Source: Chara braunii (taxonomy: Eukaryota > Streptophyta > Charophyceae > Charales > Characeae). Taken from it: a stretch of 31,110 nucleotides of DNA. The notes under the pieces are model-generated. The model did no database searches, was not told the DNA's origin, and saw only the letters and a program-made list of their open reading frames with translations. A program made the position numbers and the translations under genes. The stretch covers positions 508,990 through 540,099 of the forward strand of contig BFEA01000744.1 in NCBI GenBank assembly GCA_003427395.1, written 5' to 3'. Shown in pieces: positions 1 to 8,390 of this stretch (its first letter is position 1; every line of letters starts with the position of its first letter).

Positions 1-234
1 GCGATGACGCCCGTCCCAGCTACCGGCCTCCCCGACCGGCGCGCCCTCCTCGGTCCCCTGCGGCACCGCGCTCTCCCTGCCCGAGTTTCGCTGGTCCTGC
101 TGGGAGCGTCACGCGAGACCTGCTCCTTCCTTTATAGTATTAGAGATATTTTATTAATGTAAAACAAACACTACTGCGCAAGGTGCATTCAATTTTCAAG
201 TCAACGCTTCTTTTTTGTCACTTGCAAAAACAGG
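1..234. other. Unassigned left edge
   Basis: The first ~130 bases are GC-rich and the next ~100 are AT-rich. I see no coding signal, RNA gene or repeat shared with the rest of the window. The decayed protease of the outer retroelement becomes recognisable only from about 235, so this stretch may be decayed gag of that element or unrelated DNA. Confidence 0.4.
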
Positions 235-530
235 GGCGGACACCCTTGTAAGGGTATTCTCACGGACAGCGGGTGTAAGGCAGGGGCCTTGGAATACATT
301 GGCTCTACCCTGAAGCATTTTAATAGCGCTTGTGTAGATAGGTTGCACTTAGGGGGCCAGGTGCAGCAGATAAGTAGACCTGTAGTATCTGCCTTAGCTA
401 ACAAGTAGCAGGTCGTGGTGAAGGACTGCGTGAAGAACGCAATGTGTACCTCCTCGTATGTGGGAGGGTGAAAGCGACAAGCTCCCTTCCGATATGATAC
501 TAGGGATGTAATACCTCAAGGTTGCAAAGC
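235..530 (+). pseudogene. Retroelement aspartic protease remnant (outer element)
   Basis: Codons around 280-410 read AGALEYIGSTLKHFNSACVDRL, then GGQVQQISRPVVSALANK. This aligns with KAGAYYDTFSTRNFISRACVERL and GQVQRLSRSVESTCANK in the nested element. The position of the catalytic Asp-Thr/Ser-Gly reads Ile-Gly-Ser, so the active-site aspartate is lost. A DMILGM-like motif, the usual second protease motif, appears near 493-510, followed by a stop. A protease of this family would process the Gag-Pol polyprotein; this copy cannot. Confidence 0.7.
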
Positions 531-933
531 CCCAGTTCGACAGGGATAGAAAGACGAAGTACCAACTGCCTAAGGGTAGGACAATCCTTTTGAAGAAGTA
601 TAGTTCTCATAAGTTGGCAGACTCTTACCGCTGTTTGTGCGCTCAAGCATTCTACAATTATTATAAGCAGAATCGAGAGGGGGAATGTACCTAGTCTTCG
701 TATCTCAGAAGGGGCAGGCCATCAAGACCCCTTTAGAGATAGAGCAAGTCGTCGCTAAGTATTTAGGCCTTTAGGAGGAGCCCTTGTGAGTCGTTAGAGC
801 AAGTCGTCGCTAAGTATTTAGGCCCTTAGGAGGAACCCTCATGAGTCGTGGACAGGGAAGCTGTCCATGCAGTAAAGATTATCGGGGGTAGTAAGGTGCC
901 TAGGGGTAGGATCTATAGGATGCCCCCAACGGA
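531..933 (+). pseudogene. Protease-RT linker remnant (outer element)
   Basis: The reading AKPQFDRDRKTKYQLPKG..., then CLCAQAFYNYYKQNREG and YLVFVSQKGQAIKTPLEIEQVVAKYLGL, matches the linker between protease and RT in the nested element at 6226-6600. A 55-bp tandem duplication (741-850) and several stops interrupt it. In intact relatives this stretch leads into the RT thumb through an EEPTGVV/PLP-type segment, which is degraded here. Confidence 0.7.
741..850. repeat. 55-bp tandem duplication in decayed pol
   Basis: Two adjacent copies begin agagcaagtcgtcgctaagt at 741 and 796, and differ at a few bases. Because 55 is not a multiple of 3 the duplication itself shifts the reading frame, consistent with a copy already free of selection. 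Confidence 0.85.
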
Positions 934-2339
934 GTGAGAAGGCATGGATACGACCAAGTGCGTTTGTCTCCCAACGGTGCGCTGGTTACGTTTGTTCCAA
1001 AGAAAGGGGGGACGCTAACGATGTGCATTGATTTTAGGGCCCTCAATCCCATCACATTGAAGAACACAGAGCCCCTACGACACATCAATGACCTTTTGGG
1101 TAGGGTGCAAGGATATAGGTACTTCACGAAGATAGATCTGAAATCCCGGTATCATCAGATACTAAGTAGGCTAGAGGATCAACACAAAATCATTTCTTAA
1201 ACTCGGTACGTTTTTCACGAGTTTGTGGTTATGCCCTTTGGGCTATGTAATCCAGCCGGTACGTTCCAGCACACCATGAATAGGATTTTTCACGACTACT
1301 TAGATAAGTTTATCATCATGTACCTTGACAATATACTTGTCTTTTGTAGCCCTCTAGGAGCACGTGCAACACTTAGATATCGTGATTGGCCTTCTTTGGA
1401 AGCAGAAGTACAAGCTCAGTCTAGAGAAATGCGAGCTTGGACACATTAGAATCATGTACCTGGGTCATGAAATATCTGAGGATGGACTGAGGCCAGGAGA
1501 TGCGAAGGTGGCCGCCATTGGGAACTAACCATGACCTCGGTTTGTGACCGAGGTCAGATCAGTCTTGGGGATGACCAGCTACTGTCATCCATTTGTGAAG
1601 AATTACAACAACCCCCTTGACTAAACTGACGCGTCTTGACACCCCTTGGGAATGGACATCTGAATGTGAGCATGTCTTCAAAAGGTTGAAGTAAATTGCA
1701 ACTCATCACGAAGATCCTAATAAGCCATTCATCGTCACGATTGACGCTAGCCAGTATGGGATAGGTGTTGTCCTACAGCAACAGGAGGGGAAAAAGTTGA
1801 GGCTGGTTGAGTATATAAGTAAAAAGATGCCGTCTAAGAAACTAGCCATCTCCACCTACAAGAGGGAGTTGTATGCCCTTTATTAGGCATTGACCCATTG
1901 GAAGCATTACCTCCATGGCAGACATTTTGAAGCCCGGTCTGACCATGAGGCGCTCCAATGGATCAAGACAGCCCACACTTTCCCATGCGCTGAAGCGTTG
2001 GATAATCATCGATATGTATGACTTCAGTCTCTAGCACGTCAACGGGAAGTATAATGTGGTCGCTGATGTGCTTTCCAGGACGACGAATTTCCTAGGTGCG
2101 CTAGTGATGGGGTACTGCTTATCGGATGGTGTATCTTGACATTTGGTGGCCTGCGAGGAGGACATGTTCATGGACGAAGTCAATTGTAGACTCGAAGCGC
2201 AAGATAAGGTCGTGTCTGATGAGTTTGTGATGGTTGACGGTCTGCTCTTCCTTGACAAGGACGACAATAAACAGTTATGTGTCTCAAGTAAAGAGTCTTT
2301 GCATAGTTTATTTTTAGGAGAATATCATGACGCAACAGG
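934..2339 (+). pseudogene. RT-RNase H-integrase N-terminus remnant (outer element)
   Basis: Recognisable Ty3/gypsy RT motifs run in order: VTFVPKKGGTLTMCIDFRALN, YFTKIDLKSRYHQ, a stop, then FVVMPFGLCNPAGTFQ and IIMYLDNILVF. The catalytic YxDD box reads YLDN, so one metal-binding aspartate is lost. Frameshifts follow, then the RNase H segment VTIDASQYGIGVVLQQ, which keeps its first aspartate, and SDHEALQWI. The integrase lead-in [14 protein letters not shown] ... LCVSSKESLHSLFLGEYHDATG ends at 2339, where the nested element interrupts it. At least six stops or frameshifts are visible. Confidence 0.9.
2336..2339. repeat. Target site duplication, left copy (CAGG) of inner element
   Basis: CAGG at 2336-2339 precedes TGCAAGG, the start of the left LTR. 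The same CAGG follows the right LTR end (...CTCGCA) at 11742-11745. Allowing LTR ends other than TG...CA, the shared run extends to ACAGGT, so the duplication may be 4-6 bp. Confidence 0.8.
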
Positions 2340-3282
2340 TGCAAGGAAGATGAGCAATAACGAACTTCAGCAATCAAACAGCATCATACACATAAGACCA
2401 GATAGTCGTGACCTCGAACCAAAAGCAGAATTGCATCACGAGTTTCACCAAATAAGAGTACACCAGAAGCTCATAATTGACAATGCTGGAATAGTCTCAT
2501 CATCATCATCAACGAAGAACCAATGTTGATATCCTATCTGGCGTTCGGCGCCCAGACTACAGATGGCAGATCCTATCTCGCCTAGATTACAATGTCGAAG
2601 ATGACGACAACAACTCTCCCGAAGTACGAGCACATAGCGGCCAATGCCGCACGCTTCCAGCACCAGGTATGTCTCTCGCATCACTCACAACCTCGTTCCC
2701 CAACACACAAATGCCACAGGCACCCAAGGACCACCCTGCGCCACACCCAGCCTACAGCATCGCAACTTGGCTATGGCTGCCTGCGCCTTCCAGCTCGCCC
2801 GTGAGCACGTGAGTGCCAGCCAGCTTCAGCGCAGCAGTGCTTGCGCAGCATGCAGCCAGCACCCGAATTCCCAAAGCGTGGGCTGGCCCTTTCCTATATG
2901 GAAATGGCCAGCCTGCGCGCGTGCAGCCTGGTTGTGCTGGGCCTCGGCCCAGAAGCTTCCGGTAGGCCCAGGGAGGCTGAGCCTCAGACCAAACGAATTG
3001 GCCTCAGGGCCACCGACAGTTACTTGTGCCCAACTACCCACAGTCCGAGTTGGGCCTATGTTGCGAATCTCGCCCAGGGCCTGACTCAGATGCATTTGAT
3101 AAAGGAGATCAGGGTCTGGGCGCTTCCAACCAATTGGCGTTGCGCAACTGCCTGCATTTTCTCCAGTTGCGAAGTAGTCCAAAATAGGCTTCTTAGGGTT
3201 CGTCGGGCCTGCCTTCACTTAGGGCGGCCGACACTGTTGCAAATAGGGGCCCACTAGGGCATATCGAGGCCTTTGCCTCGCA
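2340..3282 (-). repeat. 3' LTR of inner element
   Basis: 943 bp; starts TGCAAGG and ends CCTCGCA on the + strand. Bases 2426-3282 match 10892-11741. It contains a 33-bp inverted repeat with a TATAT centre (2881-2913) and a splice-donor-like CAG/GTATGT at 2664-2672 on the + strand, that is, antisense to the element. Open frames inside it are fortuitous. Confidence 0.93.
2881..2913 (-). promoter_or_regulatory. TATA-centred palindrome in LTR (candidate core promoter)
   Basis: Two 14-base arms (GGCTGGCC[C/A]TTTCC and its complement, one mismatch) flank TATAT. The same palindrome is in the partner LTR at 11340-11372, and a related one is in the LTR at 30917-30941. LTRs normally carry a TATA-type promoter, so this is a plausible site, but no transcript evidence is available here. 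Confidence 0.45.
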
Positions 3283-3293
3283 TTCCCTCCTCC
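3283..3293 (-). promoter_or_regulatory. Polypurine tract of inner element
   Basis: On the - strand GGAGGAGGGAA lies immediately before TGCGAGGC, the first bases of the 3' LTR. This is the expected location and composition of the primer for plus-strand DNA synthesis. Confidence 0.85.
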
Positions 3294-3315
3294 ATACTTT
3301 GCTAGTCTGAGAAGT

Positions 3316-4371
3316 TCAATCTTCAATAATCTGGCGCTTGCCTTTCCGTAGAGACTTCTCATAGTGAGCGACTACCTGTGGAGCGGTCTGCATCAGCTCC
3401 TCCCTTGTGAACCATCTGTCCTCCCTGGGATCAGCGTGATGTCTGAACTGAACTCGGTACTGCAGCTTCGGTTTTGGAGGACGTCCTTTGCCAGTTGGTC
3501 TTGGAACTGGCATCTCTCTTTGATCAACGATGTCGTCGATGTCGACCTCTCCATCCATGGTTGGGGGCAGCATAGAGCGACGAAAAGGAAACTGGTCAGT
3601 TTCTTTGAATGGTGCAAGCTTAGAAGAGTGAAAAACAGGGTAAGTACGTAAGTGACCAGGGATGCGAATAACATAACAGGGCCCATCCGGTTCGTCCTCG
3701 ACAACATCCAAAATCTCCAATGGTCCAAAGTACTGTGGCATGAGCATGCGGGAGATCCCGTGCTCCTGTCCCAGTTCTGAGGACTTGACCATACTCTCTC
3801 GCCTACCTGGAGAGTGGACGGGCGGTGGTGTTTGTTCTCAGACTCTATCATCGCCGATTGTGCCTTGTGCATCTGCTCAACAGCCTGCTGCATCAATTGC
3901 TCATATCGATAAGCAAACTCTAAAGTCCTTGGTGCAACAGAGGGCTGGTTCTCAGGTAGTAAGAAATCCAAGGGCAGTCTAGGTCTAAAGGTTAATAGCA
4001 GACTATTCGGGCTCACTCCCACTGCGCAGTGGACCGCGTTGTTGTTTAGGCTGGCAATGAGAGCAAGTTTCTCATCTCAGTCTACCTGATTTGGCTTGAT
4101 GTAATGCCTTAGCAGGTGTTGTACAGCGCGGTTCAACTATTCTACTTGTCCATTCGCCTCGAGATGGTTTCCTGATGTCATATGCAGCTGCGGCTTTCCA
4201 TAGTTCACTTGTGAATCGCACATCACGGTCACTGACTATAGACTTTGGCAATCCAAAATCTCTAACCCGGTTCTCTTTGAACATCTTAATCACATGCTTA
4301 GTCTTCGCTGTCTCCGACATTGCAACTAACCTAGCGTACTTACTAAACCTATCTACGATAACAAAGATGTG
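3316..4371 (-). pseudogene. Integrase core (C-terminal half) and chromo-like tail, inner element
   Basis: Downstream of the SINE-like insertion the reading resumes with [16 protein letters not shown] and SKSIVSDRDVRFTSELWKA, which holds the second catalytic Asp. A frameshift near 4180 and a stop near 4140 follow; the alternative frame carries NHLEANGQVE with the catalytic Glu. 4022-3793 covers SPNSLLLTFRPRLPLDF...EQMHKAQSAMIE. 3792-3316 (158 codons) gives the SH3/chromo-like end: LMPQYFGPLEILDVVED, YPVFHSSKLAPF, and YRVQFRHHADPREDRWFTREEL. The stop is 22 bases before the polypurine tract. The protein would join element cDNA to host DNA; this copy is inactive. Confidence 0.88.
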
Positions 4372-4553
4372 ACATTTGATTGTTTTTAGGGACGCTGGAC
4401 CTGTTTTCCAGCAGGTGATGCTCCCCACCAATAGATGGAGCCTCCCCCAGTTTGCTAGTGGTGTCTTCTCTTATCAACATCACTAGCAACTACTTGGGGT
4501 GTTTCTTTCAAAAAAAAAAAAAAAACAAAAAAAAAAAACAAAACAAAGATGTG
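4360..4553. repeat. 12-bp target site duplication around the SINE-like insertion
   Basis: AACAAAGATGTG occurs at 4360-4371 and at 4542-4553. Removing the insert plus one copy restores the integrase reading RHIFVIVDRF on the - strand, which confirms the boundaries. Confidence 0.9.
4372..4541 (+). mobile_element. SINE-like retroposon (copy A) with A-rich tail
   Basis: A ~137-bp body is followed by an A-rich tail (from 4510) and enclosed by a 12-bp duplication, the signature of LINE-driven retroposition. It has no ORF. The head (4389-4442) folds into two hairpins: GCTGG/CCAGC (4394-4398 with 4408-4412) and GCTCC/GGAGC (4420-4424 with 4437-4441). A third stem, TTGCTAGTGGTG with CATCACTAGCAA (4452-4463 with 4478-4489), is fully paired with one G-U. 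The head recurs at 15440, 20066 and 29654. I see no convincing tRNA A/B boxes, so the origin of the head is unknown. Confidence 0.85.
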
Positions 4554-5110
4554 TCTCATCCCGCTCTTGCTGGTGACCAGCGTATCCATGAAGTCCATGG
4601 ACAGGCTTTCACCAGGCCTTTCCGGAATCGGAAGGGGCTTCAAAAGCCCAAGAGGAGCCTGTGTACGTGGCTTGTCCCTCTGACAGACCTGACAAGTTTC
4701 CATGTACAGCTTCGCATCTCTCACATCGTGGGCCACCAGAACCGCTGCAGCAAATTGGCTGCAGTCTTTTTGAAACCAAAATGTCATGTGGCATCATGAC
4801 GCTCACCTAAAAATAAACTACGCAAAGACTCTCTATCTGGCACACACAAATGTTTATTCCCTGCCTTCTCAAGGAACAACAACCCGTTGACCAACTCAAA
4901 CTCGGCAGAAGTTGCTTTGTCCTTTGCCTCGAGTCTGCGTATGATCTCAGACATAAACTGGTCCTCGCGATAGGCTTCCACCGTAGACTGAGTAACATTG
5001 TCCGCAAGCCCAACCTCAGTGATCAGCGCACCAGAGAAATCTGGTCTACACGACAGCGCATCAGCAACCTTGTTGTACTCGCCCTTAATGTACTTGGGGC
5101 TCAAAGTCAT
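4554..5110 (-). pseudogene. Integrase N-terminal zinc region (inner element)
   Basis: 5110-4784 reads YIKGEYNKVADALSCRPDF, then LCVPDRESLRSLFLGERHDAT and a stop. A second frame (4787-4554) continues with DAKLYMETCQVCQRDKPRTQAPLGLLKPLPIP and the start of the catalytic core, SLSMDFMDTLVTSKSGMRHIFV, including the first catalytic Asp. CQVC is the CxxC half of the HHCC zinc finger; the histidine half is frameshifted around 4790. The SINE-like insertion ends the reading at 4553. Confidence 0.88.
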
Positions 5111-6188
5111 ACTGCTCTATGACTTCAATCCAACGCTTCAAAGTGTCAGAGAGCACAGGCTGGGTTCTCATCCACTTCAGGGTCCGGTGATCAGTCCTGA
5201 CGTAGAAGAACCTCCCAAAGAGACAGTGTCTCCAATGGGTGAGCGCCTTGTAGATCGCATATAGCTCCTTCTCATAGGTGGATTTAGCCAACTTCTGAGA
5301 GGGCATCTTTTTGGACATGTACTCTACCGGCCTCAACTTCTTCCCCTCCTGCTGTGCAAGTACGGCGCCTATGCCATATTGGCTAGCATTTGTAGTTACT
5401 ACAAATGGCTTATCAGGATCAGGAAGTTTCAAGACCTCATGATGCGTCAACGCATGCTTCAAATGTCTGAAAGCAGCCTCGCATCTGTCTGTCCACTCCC
5501 ATGGGGTGTCAAGGCGAGTCAGGTCAGTCAAAGGGGCGGCAACTATGCTATAGTTCTTCACGAAATTGCAATAGTAGCCGGTCATCCCTAAGAAAGTCAC
5601 AGACTGAGGACGCGGCCAGTCACGAATGTTGGCCACCTTCGCGTCATCGGGCTTTAATCCCTCCGAGGAAATCTCATGACTCAAGTACAAGATACGGGTG
5701 CGGCCAAACTCGCGCTTCTCACCGTTGATCTTGAACTTGTGCTGTCGCAGAAGAGTCATGACTTTATCCAAGTGAGCAACGTGCTCCTCGACAGTCTTAC
5801 TAAAAATAAGTATGTCATCGAGGTACACGATGACAAACTTATTCAGGTAGTCATGAAATATCCGATTCATAGCGTGCTGAAAGGTGTCAGGAGCATTGCA
5901 AAGGCCGAAAGGCATCACCACAAACTCGTACAGACCGTACCTGGTCTGAAAAGCGGTTTTGTGTTGATCCTCGGGCCGGATTGCAATCTGATGGTACCCG
6001 GACTTCAGATCTATCTTACTGAAGTACCGACACCCTTGCACTCTATCTAGCAAGTCATCGATGCGCGGTAGGGGCTCTCTGTTCTTAACAGTGATGGCAT
6101 TGAGGCCCCTATAGTTAATGCACATCCTAAGTGTTCCTTCCTTCTTCTTGGGTACAAATAGGACTGGGAGACCCATAAGGAGAAACAC
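5085..6188 (-). CDS. Reverse transcriptase-RNase H fragment (inner element)
   Basis: A 367-codon open stretch. RT motifs: LFVPKKKEGTLRMCINYRGLN (residues ~10-30), [13 protein letters not shown] with catalytic Asp60, VMPFGLCNAPDTFQ (~91-104), and VYLDDILIFS with an intact YLDD at 122-125. RNase H begins near 262 with [15 protein letters not shown]: the usual first catalytic Asp is Asn267, so RNase H is probably inactive. It continues through STYEKELYAIYKAL and RTDHRTLKWM. A frameshift at ~5100 separates it from the integrase lead-in. The listed start is only the first ATG after the upstream break at 6188-6226, not a true start. It is part of a polyprotein, so it has no promoter of its own. Confidence 0.92.
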   Translation of the reverse strand: MFLLMGLPVLFVPKKKEGTLRMCINYRGLNAITVKNREPLPRIDDLLDRVQGCRYFSKIDLKSGYHQIAIRPEDQHKTAFQTRYGLYEFVVMPFGLCNAPDTFQHAMNRIFHDYLNKFVIVYLDDILIFSKTVEEHVAHLDKVMTLLRQHKFKINGEKREFGRTRILYLSHEISSEGLKPDDAKVANIRDWPRPQSVTFLGMTGYYCNFVKNYSIVAAPLTDLTRLDTPWEWTDRCEAAFRHLKHALTHHEVLKLPDPDKPFVVTTNASQYGIGAVLAQQEGKKLRPVEYMSKKMPSQKLAKSTYEKELYAIYKALTHWRHCLFGRFFYVRTDHRTLKWMRTQPVLSDTLKRWIEVIEQYDFEPQVH

Positions 6189-6225
6189 TCGGCCGGATCC
6201 AACCCTTTTCTACGAGTTCCTTGAG

Positions 6226-6576
6226 TTACCGGTGAAGCTCGTCAAGCTCGCTTGGAGACATCCGATAGATCCTACCCTTCGGGATGCTAGACCCTGGGAT
6301 AATCTCTATCGCGTGGACGACCTCCCTCTCCACAACCCCTGTCGGCTCTTCAAATAGATCGGGGTATTTAGGAACTACTCCCTCTATCTCCGACGACATT
6401 TTCACCGGCTCGCCTGCAGCAGAGACATAAACTAGATACATACCCTCCTCCTGATTTTGCTTATAGTAATTATAGAACGCGGCCGCACACATGCATCCAT
6501 GGGACTCAATCAGACTACTAGCTTTGAACTTATGTAATTTGGCGGTCCCTCCACCTGGCAAAGTGTGTTTGACCAC
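6226..6576 (-). pseudogene. Protease-RT linker (inner element)
   Basis: The reading FKASSLIESHGCMCAAAFYNYYKQNQEEGMYLVYVSAAGEP leads to PDLFEEPTGVVEREVVHAIEIIPGSSIPKGRIYRMSPSELDELHR and then a TAA where relatives have a Gln codon. After the stop the same frame gives [13 protein letters not shown], so the TAA is probably a recent C-to-T type change. A frameshift follows before the RT block at 6188. Confidence 0.88.
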
Positions 6577-6594
6577 TTTTTGGTCCCAATCAAA

Positions 6595-7194
6595 CTAGGG
6601 TTGTGCCACAGAGAGGTAGTACATACCTAACAATATATCCATGGGGAGTTCATCGCTCACTAGGAACGAGACACAATGTCTCAATTCCCCTCCCTCGTAC
6701 GGGAAACAACACTCAACATCTTGGAGGTAGTCGTTGACTACCATACGTTGTTTGTTGGCACAGGTCGACTCCACAGATCGACTCAGGCGCTGCACTTGCC
6801 CCTGTAAGCGCAACCTCTCAACGCACGCGCGACTAATGAAATTCCGCGTCGAGAAAGTGTCATAATAGGCCCCGGCCTTGCGGCCGCCGATGACTACCTC
6901 GCTGGCGAACATCTCACCCTTAGGGGCTTTGACCAATGTCGTCCAAGAAGCTAGCGGGTCTGTTTTAGACCACTCCTCCTCTAGCTCCTCTAAGGACTCA
7001 AACACATTCATCGAACAGAGGCTCGATGGGTCTGAATGTGTTTGCGGGACGACGATGGAGTCAGTAACTTGGGCCATCTCCCGAGATGGTGAGGGTGTGT
7101 CCACCACCTCGACCCTAGCAGGAACAACTACTATCCCTATTAGCCCGATGTGTTTCTCGAGCAGTGCCAGAAGTGCTAGCCACATTGCTACCAA
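6595..7194 (-). pseudogene. Aspartic protease region (inner element)
   Basis: A 199-codon stretch. The protease core is GEMFASEVVIGGRKAGAYYDTFSTRNFISRACVERLRL, then ELPMDILLGMYYLSVAQP at its end. The catalytic triad Asp-Thr/Ser-Gly reads Asp-Thr-Phe: the Asp stays but the Gly is lost, which should impair the fireman's-grip turn. The first ~100 residues have no recognised domain and include an acidic stretch (SLEELEEEWSKTD). The protease would cut Gag-Pol into its mature proteins. Confidence 0.85.
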
Positions 7195-7501
7195 CGGGAG
7201 TGGAGGATCCCAACGCCTGCCCCATCGTAGGCGGGATCTTCTCGATCATCTTCTTGTTTTGGCGCTTGAATTGGTTATGGCCATATTGGTCACAACGGAT
7301 ACTAGCCTACCGTGTGTACCGATCTCTCCACACGTCCACAGTGAGACCCGCTTTCTCCCATGACGGAGCATTGGGGTCAACTTGACTCCTTGACCGGGAA
7401 CCTCCACGGCGTCTACTGGTCGCCTTACCTTTCTCCGCTACGGCAGCGACTACTCCACCCCCTGAAGCTTCTACGCTGCCAACCTCTGAACCTACTCCCT
7501 C
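7195..7501 (-). pseudogene. Gag C-terminus with degenerate CCHC zinc knuckle (inner element)
   Basis: On the - strand about 7379-7202 reads DPNAPSWEKAGLTVDVWRD, then RYTR, a stop, and SIRCDQYGHNQFKRQNKKMIEK. A nucleocapsid knuckle is Cys-x2-Cys-x4-His-x4-Cys; here the first Cys is Ser and the last is Arg, while the middle Cys and His remain. The knuckle would bind the element RNA during packaging. Confidence 0.75.
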
Positions 7502-8013
7502 CTAAAAGTTGTCATCTAACTCGATGGTTGAACCATCGTTATCAACAAACATAATGCGACCCTTCGCCTTCCAGTTGGGAGGCAGTGTCTTCTTCCTTCC
7601 ATCCGTCGTGGGGTTATGTCCATGCCCTATCTTCGCCTCTAGGTCTAGGGCCTTCTTGCTGAACGAGGGAAAGTTGTGCATATTGATGTTGGCCTCACCT
7701 GCCAACTGACTCCTGAGAGGCATGGGAAAGCATCTCAGGTAGGAGGTGAGTAAGACCTGGGGGTCAAAGCGAACCCCAGGGACACAGATCGGACGCTCTA
7801 CAACGTCAGTGGCGTCCCTTACTGACTTGAGCTGCCTCGTGTGCAGTGTCAGGATCACGTCAGTGTCCTTTTGGGCCTCCCGAGGATCGTGCCACCTGTC
7901 TTCCACCAACTTGAGAAAGTCATCCAGTTTCTGGGTGACCACCCAAGCGCGAAAGTCATGTCCGTACCCCTGTAGCTGCACTAAACCACTCAACCATCGT
8001 GTTGCACTCCCCT
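7502..8013 (-). pseudogene. Gag capsid core, C-terminal part (inner element)
   Basis: The reading SYLEGSATRWLSGLVQLQGYGHDFRAWVVTQKLDDFLKLVEDRWHDPREAQKDTD ... VRFDPQVLLTSYLRCFPMPLRSQLAGEANINMHNFPSFSKKALDLEAKIG is the conserved retrotransposon Gag core (W-L, hydrophobic helices, DRW). The open frame extends upstream to 8074, but residues before SYLEGS are encoded by the inserted inverted-repeat element. The reading ends at an in-frame stop (7502) after GSTIELDDNF. It forms the element's virus-like particle. Confidence 0.88.
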
Positions 8014-8390
8014 CTAAATAGGAGAAAAGGTTAACCGACCCCCCAATTTTCGCCTCAATTTGTAAGAAAACCATAAGGCCATTTTAAACAAATTTCACAC
8101 CGATGTATAGAGTGCACTTCTTACTAACATATTATAAAAACAAAACAAAAAAACAAAAACAGCAAGCCAAAAGTGCATTTTCATGACATTTTGGCAAAAA
8201 AACCGTCATCACATTTTCACATTTTTCACCACTCTTCACACAGAAAGCTTGTCCAAATAAAAAAACAGGCAAAAAGAAAATTTCCAAAAAAACACAAAAA
8301 AACCCTAAATTCAGGATCATTCAGGATCATCCATTGTTACCTAGGGCCGAAAAGTGGGGGTCCTTGTTAACCGCTTGTGCTAAATAGGAG
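8014..8390. repeat. 11-bp target site duplication around the MITE-like insertion
   Basis: CTAAATAGGAG lies at 8014-8024 and 8380-8390. Joining the flanks through one copy gives an uninterrupted Gag reading EVLAVASYLEGSATRW on the - strand. Confidence 0.92.
8025..8379. mobile_element. 355-bp MITE-like inverted-repeat element in gag
   Basis: A non-coding AT-rich insert bounded by an 11-bp duplication. Near its ends are matching inverted segments: left GGTTAACCGACCCCCCAATT then TTCGCC, and the complement of the right end GGTTAACAAGGACCCCCACT then TTTCGGCC. That is ~26 bp of imperfect terminal inverted repeat, starting 4 bases inside the left and 7 inside the right duplication. An 11-bp duplication is in the 9-11 bp range typical of Mutator-like elements; other superfamilies are possible. 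There is no transposase. Confidence 0.8.

Noticed and set aside
2644-3257. Open frames of 130-146 codons in the LTR at 2340-3282 (and 193 codons at 11135-11716)
   Set aside because: They lie wholly in LTR sequence, occur on both strands, and are not preserved in frame between the two LTRs.
4394-4441. Hammerhead or other self-cleaving ribozyme in the SINE-like head
   Set aside because: I looked for the CTGATGA and GAAA core of hammerheads and found neither; no other ribozyme class fits convincingly.
4372-4541. tRNA-derived SINE head
   Set aside because: No credible GGTTCGANNCC B box or matching A box, so I leave the origin unknown.
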